A stretch of DNA of 32,500 bases from Conus ventricosus (Eukaryota; Mollusca; Gastropoda; Neogastropoda; Conidae), in NCBI GenBank assembly GCA_018398815.1, contig CM031603.1, forward strand, positions 2,691,812-2,724,311. Direction: 5' to 3'. Positions 1 to 7,977 of this stretch are shown piece by piece. The notes under the pieces are model-generated. The model was not told the DNA's origin and searched no databases. It saw nothing but the letters and a program-made list of their open reading frames with translations. Positions within the stretch are counted from its first letter, which is position 1. Every line of letters starts with the position of its first letter. Made by a program: the position numbers and the translations under genes.

Positions 1-1
1 G

Positions 2-181
2 AAACAAGATGTAGCCAGTTTTAATACGTGTTTGGCTATCGATGAGATGGTTCCTTATCTAATAAATGGCGCTGCATTGTTGAAAGTCGGCCGAAGCAAA
101 ACAAACCATCACGCGTTGATTGTTGGAGCTGGCTTGAGACAGCTAAAGCCATGTTTAAAAAACATGGCGTTCATTTCTTAA
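2..181 (+). CDS. Possible 3' end of an unidentified coding region entering from the left
   Basis: One frame is open from the first bases of the window to a TAA at 179-181, about 59 codons with no start inside the window. The composition is protein-like (mixed hydrophobic and charged residues, ending Met-Ala-Phe-Ile-Ser), but I recognise no domain. It could be the tail of a gene of the adjoining Polinton-type element or a host exon. A 59-codon open stretch is only weak evidence, so the call is tentative. Confidence 0.25.
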   Translation, partial: KQDVASFNTCLAIDEMVPYLINGAALLKVGRSKTNHHALIVGAGLRQLKPCLKNMAFIS

Positions 182-461
182 GGCGGAGGTAAACACGGCT
201 GATTCGTATTTGAAACATTTTTGCTGTTCCTCCCAAGTAAAAATGTTCCCAGTTTGTATCAGACTCGATTGATTGTTAACTACAGATTCAGTGTTCATGT
301 AGCAAGCTGATCTGTGTATTAAGATGTGTATACTTTTCTACTTTTCTAATTCTAACCAGTTCATCTGCCTTCAAGTGTGCCCTTATGCAACTGAATGGCG
401 ATTTTCGAATGTTTCTGGCAAAACTAGATAGGGCTAGGCAGACCTTAGTGTGGTGAAGTCA
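182..461. other. Non-coding spacer, nothing recognised
   Basis: No open frame of note and no repeat is visible. The end of the stretch (from about 440) resembles the non-hairpin part of the 69-bp repeat that follows (gaagtcagcc against gaaatccgcc), so it may hold a decayed half copy. Confidence 0.3.
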
Positions 462-715
462 GCCTTGCTATAAATAGCCGTTTATACATGAACGGCTATT
501 TTTAGCAGCAAGAGGGCTGTGGGGAAATCCGCCTTGCTATAAATAACCGTTTATACATGAACGGCTATTTTTAGCAGCAAGAGGGCTGTGGGGAAATCCG
601 CCTTGCTATAAATAGCCGTTTATACATGAACGGCTATTTTTAGCAGCAAGAGGACTGTGGGGAAATCCGCCTTTCTATAAATAGCCTTTATACATGAACG
701 GCTATTTTTAGCAGC
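462..715. repeat. Four-copy 69-bp tandem repeat, each copy carrying a hairpin
   Basis: Copies start at 462, 531, 600 and 669, an exact 69-bp period; the fourth is partial. Each holds an inverted repeat with arms AAATAGCCGTT and AACGGCTATTT around the loop TATACATG. The stem can be extended by TTGCT/AGCAA outside with a small bulge. Copy 2 has one arm change (AAATAACC) and copy 4 has lost one base of an arm. The array lies at the edge of the Polinton-type gene block, where subterminal repeats of such elements sit, but no matching copy is visible on the far side near 13,700. Confidence 0.9.
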
Positions 716-762
716 ATGGGTCTAAACAGGATGTAGTGGTGCTCGTAACTGGACAGATGCGC

Positions 763-862
763 CCCCCCCCACCCCACGCATGCACACCTCCTCCCACCCC
801 CACCCCACGCATGCACACCTCCTCCTCCCACCCCCACCCCACGCATGCACACCCCCGCCCCA
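763..862. repeat. C-rich tandem repeat, about three copies
   Basis: Three imperfect copies of a C/A-rich unit with the core CACCCCACGCATGCACACC follow each other, spaced about 36-39 bp. The strand is strongly C-rich (G-rich on the other strand), so it could form non-B DNA and is prone to length error. Confidence 0.75.
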
Positions 863-863
863 C

Positions 864-1012
864 GTTCTTAACTTAAGTCACCTCAAGTCACCCCAAGTTC
901 TTAATAAGTTTTTAATTAAGTTTTTAATTAATACTTCAAGTTCTTAAAAGTTCTTGATTAAGTTTTTAATTAAGTTCTTGATTAAGTCATCCTTTAAGTA
1001 CAACCAAGTTTC
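864..1012. repeat. Degenerate AT-rich short repeats
   Basis: Variants of AAGTTCTTAATTAAG and AAGTTTTTAATTAAG recur through this stretch, giving a loosely periodic AT-rich tract just downstream of the end of the minus-strand gene at 1045. No gene is seen. Confidence 0.5.
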
Positions 1013-1044
1013 TTATAATTATCAAAAAAATACAATCTATGTTT

Positions 1045-1254
1045 TTATCTTAAATAGTAGATGTCTAATATAGTACACACACGCCTCAAAAAACGCGTCA
1101 TCGTTGAGATGTCTTGCTCAGCGTTCTCTGCATAGATCTTAATGAAGTTCTTGCAACCTAAGCAACCGCATTGATTACAATTCTGGTCTATGGAAATGTC
1201 TTTTATAGACTCCATGTCTTTATTTATTGACTTTATCATTTTATAATACGCCAT
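1045..1254 (-). CDS. Small cysteine-containing ORF of the Polinton-type element
   Basis: The 69-residue frame starts at an ATG a few bases downstream of a TTTATAAAAA block that also precedes other genes of this element. It contains a Cys-x2-Cys-x-Cys-x2-Cys cluster near its middle (NQCGCLGCKNF), which could bind a metal, and no membrane segment. It lies downstream of, and in the same orientation as, the accessory gene at 1371-2247. I do not recognise the family. Function unknown; the shared promoter-like block is the best reason to believe it is a real gene. Confidence 0.5.
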   Translation of the reverse strand: MAYYKMIKSINKDMESIKDISIDQNCNQCGCLGCKNFIKIYAENAEQDISTMTRFLRRVCTILDIYYLR

Positions 1255-1273
1255 GACTATTTTTATAAAAAAA
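1255..1273 (-). promoter_or_regulatory. TTTATAAAAA block upstream of the 1254 start codon
   Basis: Read on the minus strand, TTTTTTTATAAAAATAGTC runs straight into the ATG at 1254. The core TTTATAAAAA is shared with the blocks before the genes starting at 2286 and 2540. A promoter role is inferred from this recurrence. Confidence 0.45.
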
Positions 1274-1370
1274 TTTAAAATTAAGTTCTTAAAATATTAT
1301 TCCATTTGAAATGGATCAAAATGATGCTTTGTTATTGGCGGTTTTTGGCGTGCTGTTGTCTTTCTTGTAT

Positions 1371-2247
1371 TTAACGGTTCAGATTTTTTTGGTTGCTTTT
1401 GTTTTTGCCAGCGTTGTTTATATTTTTATAACCGTAATAACTGCCCCCAACAGCAGCAATGGCGCCAAAAATGGCAACAGTTTTAAGTTCAATATTCCAT
1501 GAAGACTTTGGTGCCCTTGTATCACATGGAGTTTTTATAGCGGGCATTGAATCAACTTGTTCTGGCGCTGGCGGTGTTATGTTTTCATGATGAGTTATAT
1601 TCTGTAACATTAATTTTTTTTGTCTGTTCCACTCTGCTAATTTTTTTCCTGCTTCAACACGCCCAGGATTTTTAATGGTCTCCACCTGATTCAGCGTTTT
1701 CTGCTGATTTTCTGGCTTGGTTACTTTCTCCACCTGATTCAGTGTTTTCTGATTCTGCTGATTTTCCAGCTCGTTCATTTGAAGGGAAATAAAATCTATA
1801 TGATTAAAAGTTATTAATCCCATGATTAATGGCGATAACAATGTTCCAAATCTGTAATACAGATCACACCCTAGAGACTCTAATGACTTTGTTAAAACTG
1901 GATCCTGCGTTAAATCATACATAAAATCCTGTTCAAATCAATGGGCGGCAAATCTACTAACTAGTTTAGTGTACAAACTAAGAACCGTTTGCCCCACACT
2001 TTTCACCATTCTAGACCCTAGCTGCGCTTCATACCTGTTATGATACTTTAAAATGTCTTGTGGCGACATCTGTTGAATCTGTTCAATGCTGAATTCAGTT
2101 CCGAGGAACTGTTTTGTTTTTCCCACATGCTGCAAAAGAATACAGCCTCTCCTTTTTGGGCATAATAGCTTGGTCATCAACTTGGTCATTCATAAGTTCG
2201 GGAGGTTTAGGCCGCCTTGTAGCTGTAGGAGATCATCGCCTGTTCAT
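1371..2247 (-). pseudogene. Polinton accessory protein with C-terminal membrane segment, broken
   Basis: Two in-frame pieces (1938-2189 and 1371-1922) are separated by an in-frame TGA at 1938-1940 and match the kind of accessory protein seen in Polinton/adintovirus elements. The second piece has a Gln/Asn-rich linker, the motif PGRVEAGKKLAEWNRQKK, and a hydrophobic segment near the C-terminus (VAIFGAIAAVGG). The first has a conserved-looking block (RYEAQLGSRMVKSVGQ). Upstream of 2189 a different frame is protein-like, and the ATG at 2247 follows AATAAAAAAC, so I take 2247 as the probable start, with one or more frameshifts between there and about 2090. Function unknown, probably virion- or membrane-linked by inference only. 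Two separate genes are the alternative. Confidence 0.6.
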
Positions 2248-2285
2248 GTTTTTTATTAAATTATAATTATTTTATTTTATAAAAA
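2248..2285. promoter_or_regulatory. 38-bp AT-only divergent promoter region
   Basis: All that separates the minus-strand start at 2247 from the plus-strand start at 2286 is 38 bp, A/T throughout except one G. On the plus side it ends TTTTATAAAAA just before ATG; on the minus side it ends AATAAAAAAC just before ATG. Such tight, TATA-like, ATG-proximal signals resemble those of large DNA viruses more than metazoan core promoters. The role is inferred from position and recurrence. Confidence 0.55.
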
Positions 2286-2483
2286 ATGAGCACCGAAAAA
2301 ACTGTTACCAACCTTGTATACCATTCTGCTGTTATTGGAGGACTAAGTGTAGGATACTCAATGCTCGGTAAAAGCCTGTTAAGAATTAAACCAGCAGATC
2401 TTGGCAAACTAGACTTTGAGGATTCAGCAAAGCTAATTGCTATCATTGCAGCTTCGTTTGCTACGAAAGATTTTCTATTTTAA
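2286..2483 (+). CDS. Small hydrophobic Polinton accessory protein (65 aa)
   Basis: This intact 65-residue ORF is the best preserved gene of the element. It has an N-terminal hydrophobic, glycine-rich stretch (AVIGGLSVGYSMLGKSLL), the motif KPADLGKLDFEDSAKL, and a second hydrophobic stretch (IAIIAASFATKDFL), so it probably has two membrane segments. Small proteins with this KPADLGKLD block occur beside integrase in Polinton/adintovirus-type elements as far as I recall; their function is not known to me. The start is fixed by the TTTTATAAAAA block immediately upstream, and it is followed after 56 bp by another accessory gene on the same strand. Confidence 0.7.
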   Translation: MSTEKTVTNLVYHSAVIGGLSVGYSMLGKSLLRIKPADLGKLDFEDSAKLIAIIAASFATKDFLF

Positions 2484-2529
2484 GCAAGGAATAATTCCAG
2501 ACAATATAAATATGTAAGAAAAAAATACA

Positions 2530-2539
2530 TTTATAAAAA
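2530..2539 (+). promoter_or_regulatory. TTTATAAAAA block abutting the 2540 start codon
   Basis: TTTATAAAAA lies directly against the ATG at 2540, the same arrangement as at 2286. Recurrence at several starts in this element supports a promoter role. Confidence 0.5.
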
Positions 2540-2948
2540 ATGGCTTCACTCGCAATAATGATAGGCGGCGCTGTGGTGAATGCGCTTGCTTTTAGCGGAA
2601 GTAATTTCGCATTTAGTAAACTGGGGAATGACGGCGAGAGAAAAAGACATAACAAAGCTATGGAGCAACTAGCAGCTGCACAAGACGCCTATGAAAGGCA
2701 GAGACTTGAGCAGTTAGATTTTATTAATGACACCCCTGAAAAGACAGGGGCATGCAGCTTACACATTTAAAAATGTTGATCAAGCAATAAAACAATATTA
2801 TCTTGTAACAGGCAAACCAATCGAGACATTGCCCCCACCAAAATTCAGTGACTTTTATCAACCATCAGAAAAACAAAAGATGCAAGAAATCGGGTTTATT
2901 GTCGTTGGTATGACCGTCGTGTATTTTGTTGCGCATAATATTGGCTGA
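2540..2948 (+). pseudogene. Polinton accessory protein, helical with C-terminal membrane segment, frameshifted
   Basis: The first frame (from ATG 2540) encodes a hydrophobic N-terminus (ASLAIMIGGAVVNALAFSGS) and a charged helical region rich in Arg, Gln and Ala (ERKRHNKAMEQLAAAQ). It stops at 2770. From about 2750 another frame continues with protein-like sequence (TFKNVDQAIKQYYLVTGKP, then FSDFYQPSEKQ) and a C-terminal hydrophobic segment (IGFIVVGMTVVYFVAHNI) to a TGA at 2946-2948. One frameshift near 2745-2755, next to an A-run and a G-run, explains the break. I recall similar proteins beside Polinton integrases; function unknown. It ends 7 bp before the integrase start. Confidence 0.6.
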
Positions 2949-2955
2949 ATAAAAA
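2949..2955 (+). promoter_or_regulatory. ATAAAAA spacer before the integrase start
   Basis: Only ATAAAAA separates the upstream TGA (2946-2948) from the integrase ATG at 2956. It is a shorter version of the block at 2275-2285 and 2530-2539, so it may be the integrase promoter core, reaching into the preceding gene. Confidence 0.4.
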
Positions 2956-3902
2956 ATGAACAAAATCTATTATTCGCCCAAAGGATATTGGAAGGGTATC
3001 ACAGCAATACAAAAGCTAAGCCAAGCGGCGGGGGTCAGTGAACAAACAGCAAAGGAATGGTTATCTAAACAAGCCAATTTGGCAAATTTATTTACCAGCG
3101 CCTAGACGAATACAGAGACCACACTTGTCAATACAACTCCAAACGACACCCATCAAATGGATCTTCTATATTTACCCTCTGATAGGATTAGACGAAAAGA
3201 TTAAGTACGCACTTACAGTCATTGACATAGCTTCAAGATACAAAGATGCGGAACCATTAACACAAAAGAGTGCTTCTGCTGTTGCTGTCGCTATACAGCT
3301 GATATACCAGCGAGGTCCTTTAACTTATCCTCGCATGATTCAAGTCGATGACGGAAAAGAATTTAAAAGGCCAAGTGAATCAATTATTGTTGAAACATAG
3401 AGTTACATTAAAAGAGGCATTCCAGGAGTTCATAGATCACAGGCTTTAGTCGAAAACTTTAACAAACAGTTAGCTGAAAGACTTTTCTCCTACCAGTATC
3501 ACAGAGAGCTGATTGACAATTCTCGCAACACAGAATGGGTTAGAAGACTGCCCTCAGTTTTGCGCGCAATGAATAATGAAGAATTTAAAGGGCTAAAACC
3601 AGTACAAGCAATCAAAAAACAAACAATAAATGTTGCTGAAGACTCCAGTACAACCAGCAAACTATTGCCGTTTGGATTGAAAGTAAGGTACCTTTATTTA
3701 CCGGGGGAAGCAGAAGGGACACTCGCATCAGGGCAACAGATCCAGTTTGGAGTGTTGACCCGTACGAAATAAAAAGAATTGTAAAAATGAATCCGCCCGT
3801 GTATTATTTACGAGAAACTGACACAACAAAACAACCAGCTCCTCAAAGATCTTTGTGAAGGAAGAACTGCAGATAATCCCACCGGGCACAGTTCCGCTTT
3901 AA
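2956..3902 (+). pseudogene. Polinton-type (retrovirus-like) integrase, broken
   Basis: Integrase catalyses insertion of the element's DNA into the host genome. The ATG at 2956 opens with NKIYYSPKGYWKGI, typical of Polinton integrases. Recognisable blocks then alternate between two frames: IWQIYLPAP (about 3075-3105), MDLLYLPSD (about 3157-3185, carrying the first core Asp), YALTVIDIASRYKDAEPLT (about 3207-3263), MIQVDDGKEF (about 3337-3366, second Asp region) and LVENFNKQLAERLFSYQYH (about 3447-3503, with the catalytic Glu). An in-frame TAG lies at 3398-3400. After the TAA at 3770-3772 the C-terminal domain continues in other frames (NPPVYYLRE, then FVKEEL) to a TAA at 3900-3902. I count at least five frame changes plus one stop, so as written it is non-functional; some breaks could be sequencing error. 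Convergent with PolB. Confidence 0.85.
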
Positions 3903-3950
3903 TTAATTTACGGTTCTATAATGCCCATATGCATATGAAAACTCTGGATT

Positions 3951-3975
3951 AACAAACACACGTTTTGTGTTTGTT
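3951..3975. terminator. Perfect 10-bp hairpin between convergent integrase and PolB
   Basis: AACAAACACA, loop CGTTT, TGTGTTTGTT. It sits in the 121 bp between the end of the integrase frame (3902) and the PolB stop (4024). Its position between two convergent genes suggests a bidirectional 3'-end or transcript-processing signal; this is inference. Confidence 0.4.
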
Positions 3976-4023
3976 CTATCTAATGACTTCTTTGTTACAA
4001 CTGTTGTGTTGATCTCATGTAGA

Positions 4024-6480
4024 TTAGATCGCAGTTTTTACGTTGTCATGATGAAAAGTCTTATTGCCAAACAATGCTTCTTTGTAGTTGTCATGCGATA
4101 TGTTTGACTGCACAACGCTGCGAGATATTCCCTTTGCTTTCTTAATGATTTTCTCCTGGCTCGAAATACTGTACATTTTTGACCTTAACCCCACATACTC
4201 CTTGATTACCTTTCCAGATAATTCATCCTTCATCTTTCCTAAAACCTTTTGTTAGTAATTGAATGCAAGGCGAATCTTTAGGGTAATCGGACGTGTCATA
4301 CCATCCCGCATGTCCTTTAGCTACTTCGGTTTCCATGTCTTTATAGATGTCTTCAGTAGGAATATCTATAACAAAACTATCTGTATCTGTGTAAAGTACT
4401 CTGGACTCTGGATACGAGGGCTTAAAGTAGTCATAAAGAAACTCTAACATCAAAAGCTTTGATAATTCTAAAACAGTAAACCCAATAAATACAGGTTTGT
4501 CTAATTTGACTTTCTTTTTTTTCATCATTATGCCAAAAAGCTGATCATGAAATCTTCTAAAGTCCTGATAATTAGGTTTTGAAGTCAGCTTAATTGCTTC
4601 GTTCTCTTTGGTGACTAATCTGACATCTTTGCGCTTGTGCGGATTCTCCATAGTCTTTCCGAAACAGCTGTTGTTCATCAGCTTGAAAAAGTCTTTTTCT
4701 GAAGCATCTGCGGATTTAGTTCTGAGATCAGTGTTCTTCATGATGTATGGTTTCATGAACTGTTCTTGATCGAAAGCAATTATGCGATGGACAGCTGTTA
4801 ACTTTAAACCATGTCTTAAATAAAATTGTAGAAGTCTGTAATGACAGACATAATTTTTTTTGCCGCGAAGATTAGGCACAAGTTTAGGTGGTTCTCTTGG
4901 ATCCATCTTTAGACTTTCTGCTGCTAATGGGTAGTCATTATGCAGGTCATGGAGTTCATGAGGATATTCTAAGTCAACTTCTAGAATGAAACCACGCTGC
5001 TGATCAGGCGTCAAACTGCTCAACCACTTTAATGCCTTTTGAATATTTTCGGATCACCGCCTGTGTACATTTTAAAGTTACGTAATGGAAGTGATTGCGC
5101 CATTGCCCATCCATACAGATTGTTTGCGTCTAAATACATGAGATAGTTAGACCTTTTACTCGGATCATAGTCGTCCAAGTATTTGTTGTTTGCTTTACAG
5201 TAATGGTGCGACGCCATACTAATTCCTCCACGCAATCCGTTTTCAATCATCTGAATCATTGGTAAATCTGACAATAAATCAATCTGTACTCCAGTAAACT
5301 TTAAGAAAGCATCCCAACTCATCCCGGGCGCAGAAATGTAATGCGCGGGATCCAGGCTGTAATGTTTCATGCAAGTCTTTCTATAATTTTCAAAGACGTC
5401 CGCCAACAAACATACATCGGCCATCAAGTATGAGTCATGATAGTCTCCCATCGTTTTACAATCTAACTTCTGCCACGCATCTTGAGCATGTTGGTAATCA
5501 GAATCGCTGATGTCCTTTCCTCTGAGACTAGAAAAGAACGCGCCTTTAGGAGGAAGTGTGTCTTCATCAAACCTTTCCCAACTGTTCATGTACTCATAAG
5601 GGTAAACGCCCTTTCTAACGAGAGTTGGGTCAAAGTATTCTTCCGTTATTGGGCAGGACTTTAAGGACATAGCCAGTGACTCTAATGATCCCATCATGTG
5701 TTGCATAGAGTCATAAAAAGACATGTTATTTAGATTAAAGCACATGTACTTTTCTGATGACTGTGCAATGCATGCTACCCTGAAGGCGTTGGTTACTGCT
5801 TGCAATATAAGATGAGAGTCGTAACCTCGCAAGTTATGAAAGAAGATGGGCAGCTTCCATGTCTTAGGATCAAACTTTAGTTGAAGATTGCATTTACTAT
5901 GCGCCGCTCCTCTGAACTTTCCGCTAATGTGATCATGGTCTCTTACTGTTGGATTCGCTGCGTCTGATGAGAGGCCTAAACCACAAATCCAACAGTGAGT
6001 GGCTGAAGCATACTGTTGTTGGTCTTCAGACGCCATCATGATTTCAGATAAATTCAGATTATTAGAACAATCGTTACGCACTTGCTGCATGCGCTGTAAA
6101 AATCTTCTAGCCGCATTTGGGCCTCTGTATAATTCTGGCGTTGAATGAGCGCCATCCGACCTAACAATAACAAAAGCAAATGAACAAATCTGATGATTAC
6201 TCATTAAGACTGTTTTTCGAAGTTTTTGTGGTGCTGGCCCTTCATAAGGAACAATAAGCGACTCGAAGTCTGCGTAAACTACGAAAGGAAATTTTTCATC
6301 CTTTCCATTTTCAAAAAAACTAACTTTAGATCCAGGAGGGGGCGAATTATTCTGTATTACAGCTACAGAACTTTTACAATGTTTCTTATGTTTCCGCCCG
6401 GGCTTGAACAATGGCATTTTGTTAAACTTTTCTACAGAATTTTTTTGCCATGATCTTTTAATATGCGCATTATCAACCAT
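4024..6480 (-). pseudogene. polB: Protein-primed family B DNA polymerase (Polinton PolB), two frameshifts
   Basis: PolB copies the element. The upstream piece (5029-6480) has exonuclease motif I (FVVYADFESL, Asp71/Glu73 of this piece), a Cys/His block (CWIC at 163-166, RDHDHISGKFRGAAH, Cys197) typical of Polinton polymerases, Exo II (HNLRGYDSH, 215-223), Exo III (DSYLMADVCLLAD) and polymerase motif A (YLMYLDANNLYGWAM, Asp450). The next piece (4223-5023) carries motif B (NNSCFGKTMEN) and motif C (YTDTDS at 211-216, both catalytic Asp present). The last piece (4024-4233) is the C-terminus (GLRSKMYSI, KKAKGISRSVV, NISHDNYKEALF). Single-base frameshifts near 5030-5045 and 4240 separate the pieces; otherwise all key residues are intact. 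The N-terminal part continues beyond 6480 in poor sequence. Confidence 0.93.
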
Positions 6481-7977
6481 TTTCGTATAAATTTTGGTAA
6501 TGCGTAGCCCCGCTGGTGAAACCAGCAGTAATCAACATGGGTTTTTGTTGGGCCGCCAATCGTTGACTGTCTTGGGACACTCGGGGGTTTTTGTAATTTT
6601 TTTTTCCCCTCACCCATGTTATACTTTAACATTTTGGTTTTTTTGTTTTTTCAAACTGATCAATTTGGTCTACACTAACGGGAAAGGAACTCCCTAAATT
6701 AAGATCATTGATGAAAGGGCGATAGTTAAAACCCCTCCCCCGCGTTTTTTTTTCGGATATAAGGAAAGCCTTGCGAGCCCAAACCACATGAACATTTTGT
6801 TGTCGAATTCTTTTAGTTTAAACTGTTTTTTTTTCGCTCCCAAAAACTGGGGGCCGGAATGTAAGCCTGCCTACAATGGGTTTCATATTAGACTGTTTAA
6901 TCTGATCCTAGGATTTTCGCCCTCTGACCAACCAAAGGCCCCCATTTTAGCTTTTTCAGGGGCAGCGTAAAACGTGAACATTCGTCTGCCCAACCGGGGT
7001 TAAGGCATTAGAGGAAAGAATATCTGCTTTTAGTTAGACCCAGACTTTAGGTTTTCTTCATTTATTGTTACATAGCGTTTAAAAACAGCTAACAAATTTT
7101 AAACTGGGGGGTCTATTGTTAGTTTATTTGGGAAATTTGGGGAAATAGCAGACAACCTTGCCCGCACGTTTGCTGGATCAATGACTTCTAAATCAATATC
7201 ATTCAGTGCCTTGATAAACCTCTCCTCAAGCTTTCCCTTTCAAAAATTTTCGTCTTGCCCTTCATATATTTACCAGTTGTTTTTCTTTCAAAACCTCAAA
7301 ATATTTATTAAATTAAAAAAAAAAATTAATCAAATCAATATCAACGGTCTTTTTGTGTTGGGTCATAAACTAAAGTAAAACACCCCTTTGGCGTTGTTAC
7401 TGTGAGCTTTTTAAAAGATTTTAAATGCCCCTCGTTTACTTTTTTAAGCTTCCTTTTTTACTCCCGGGCTTTCTGGCTGTTGGAAAAAGTTGTCCCGCCT
7501 TTCTTTGAAGATCAAACTTTTGTCTTTTGAGTCATCAAAATCGGCCTGAAACGTTTAAATTCTTCATCCTGATGTTTGAGTAACAAGCCTTTTATTTTTG
7601 TCAGTTTAAACGAGCTAAGTTTACTGTTATTATTAAACCATAGCGGGTGCTTTTTGGGAGTTTTATTTTTTAATTTTTTGCCGCCGCACTTACAGAATAA
7701 ACACAGGCCGAGAGCAAAGCAAACCTCCTAGAGGTAAAGCTGGGGGTCGCCATCCCGTTCTAAAAACCCAAACACTCGTTCCTGCAAAAAGAGCACTAAA
7801 GTCATGCTCCCAGATTAACATAGTAAAGCAAAAAGGGGCAGCAGAATCCCTTTCGTTTGGTTTTTGCTGTATTTTGAAAGGTCTTGCTCTATACTTGTGC
7901 ATTTGCAAATTTTTGTTAATCTGAGGTTTTTTATGTGGGGTTTTTTCTACTATCCTTCTTTTTGGCGGCGCGGGCAC
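6481..7977 (-). pseudogene. Degraded N-terminal part of PolB
   Basis: No long frame survives, but on the minus strand patches read like the N-terminal region of Polinton polymerases: a stretch ending just upstream of 6480 (LLLVSPAGLR), a block at about 6645-6730 (YRPFINDLNLG, VSVDQIDQFEK), and a helical stretch at about 7150-7230 (LEERFIKALNDIDLEVID). A basic ORF at 7690-7977 starting MPAPPKRR may be near the N-terminus. Homopolymer-associated frame changes separate the patches. Assignment rests on order, strand and resemblance to the family; the exact start cannot be set. Confidence 0.5.

Noticed and set aside
1311..1502. 63-codon hydrophobic plus-strand ORF
   Set aside because: It is antisense to the better supported minus-strand accessory protein at 1371-2247, whose membrane segment produces the hydrophobic shadow.
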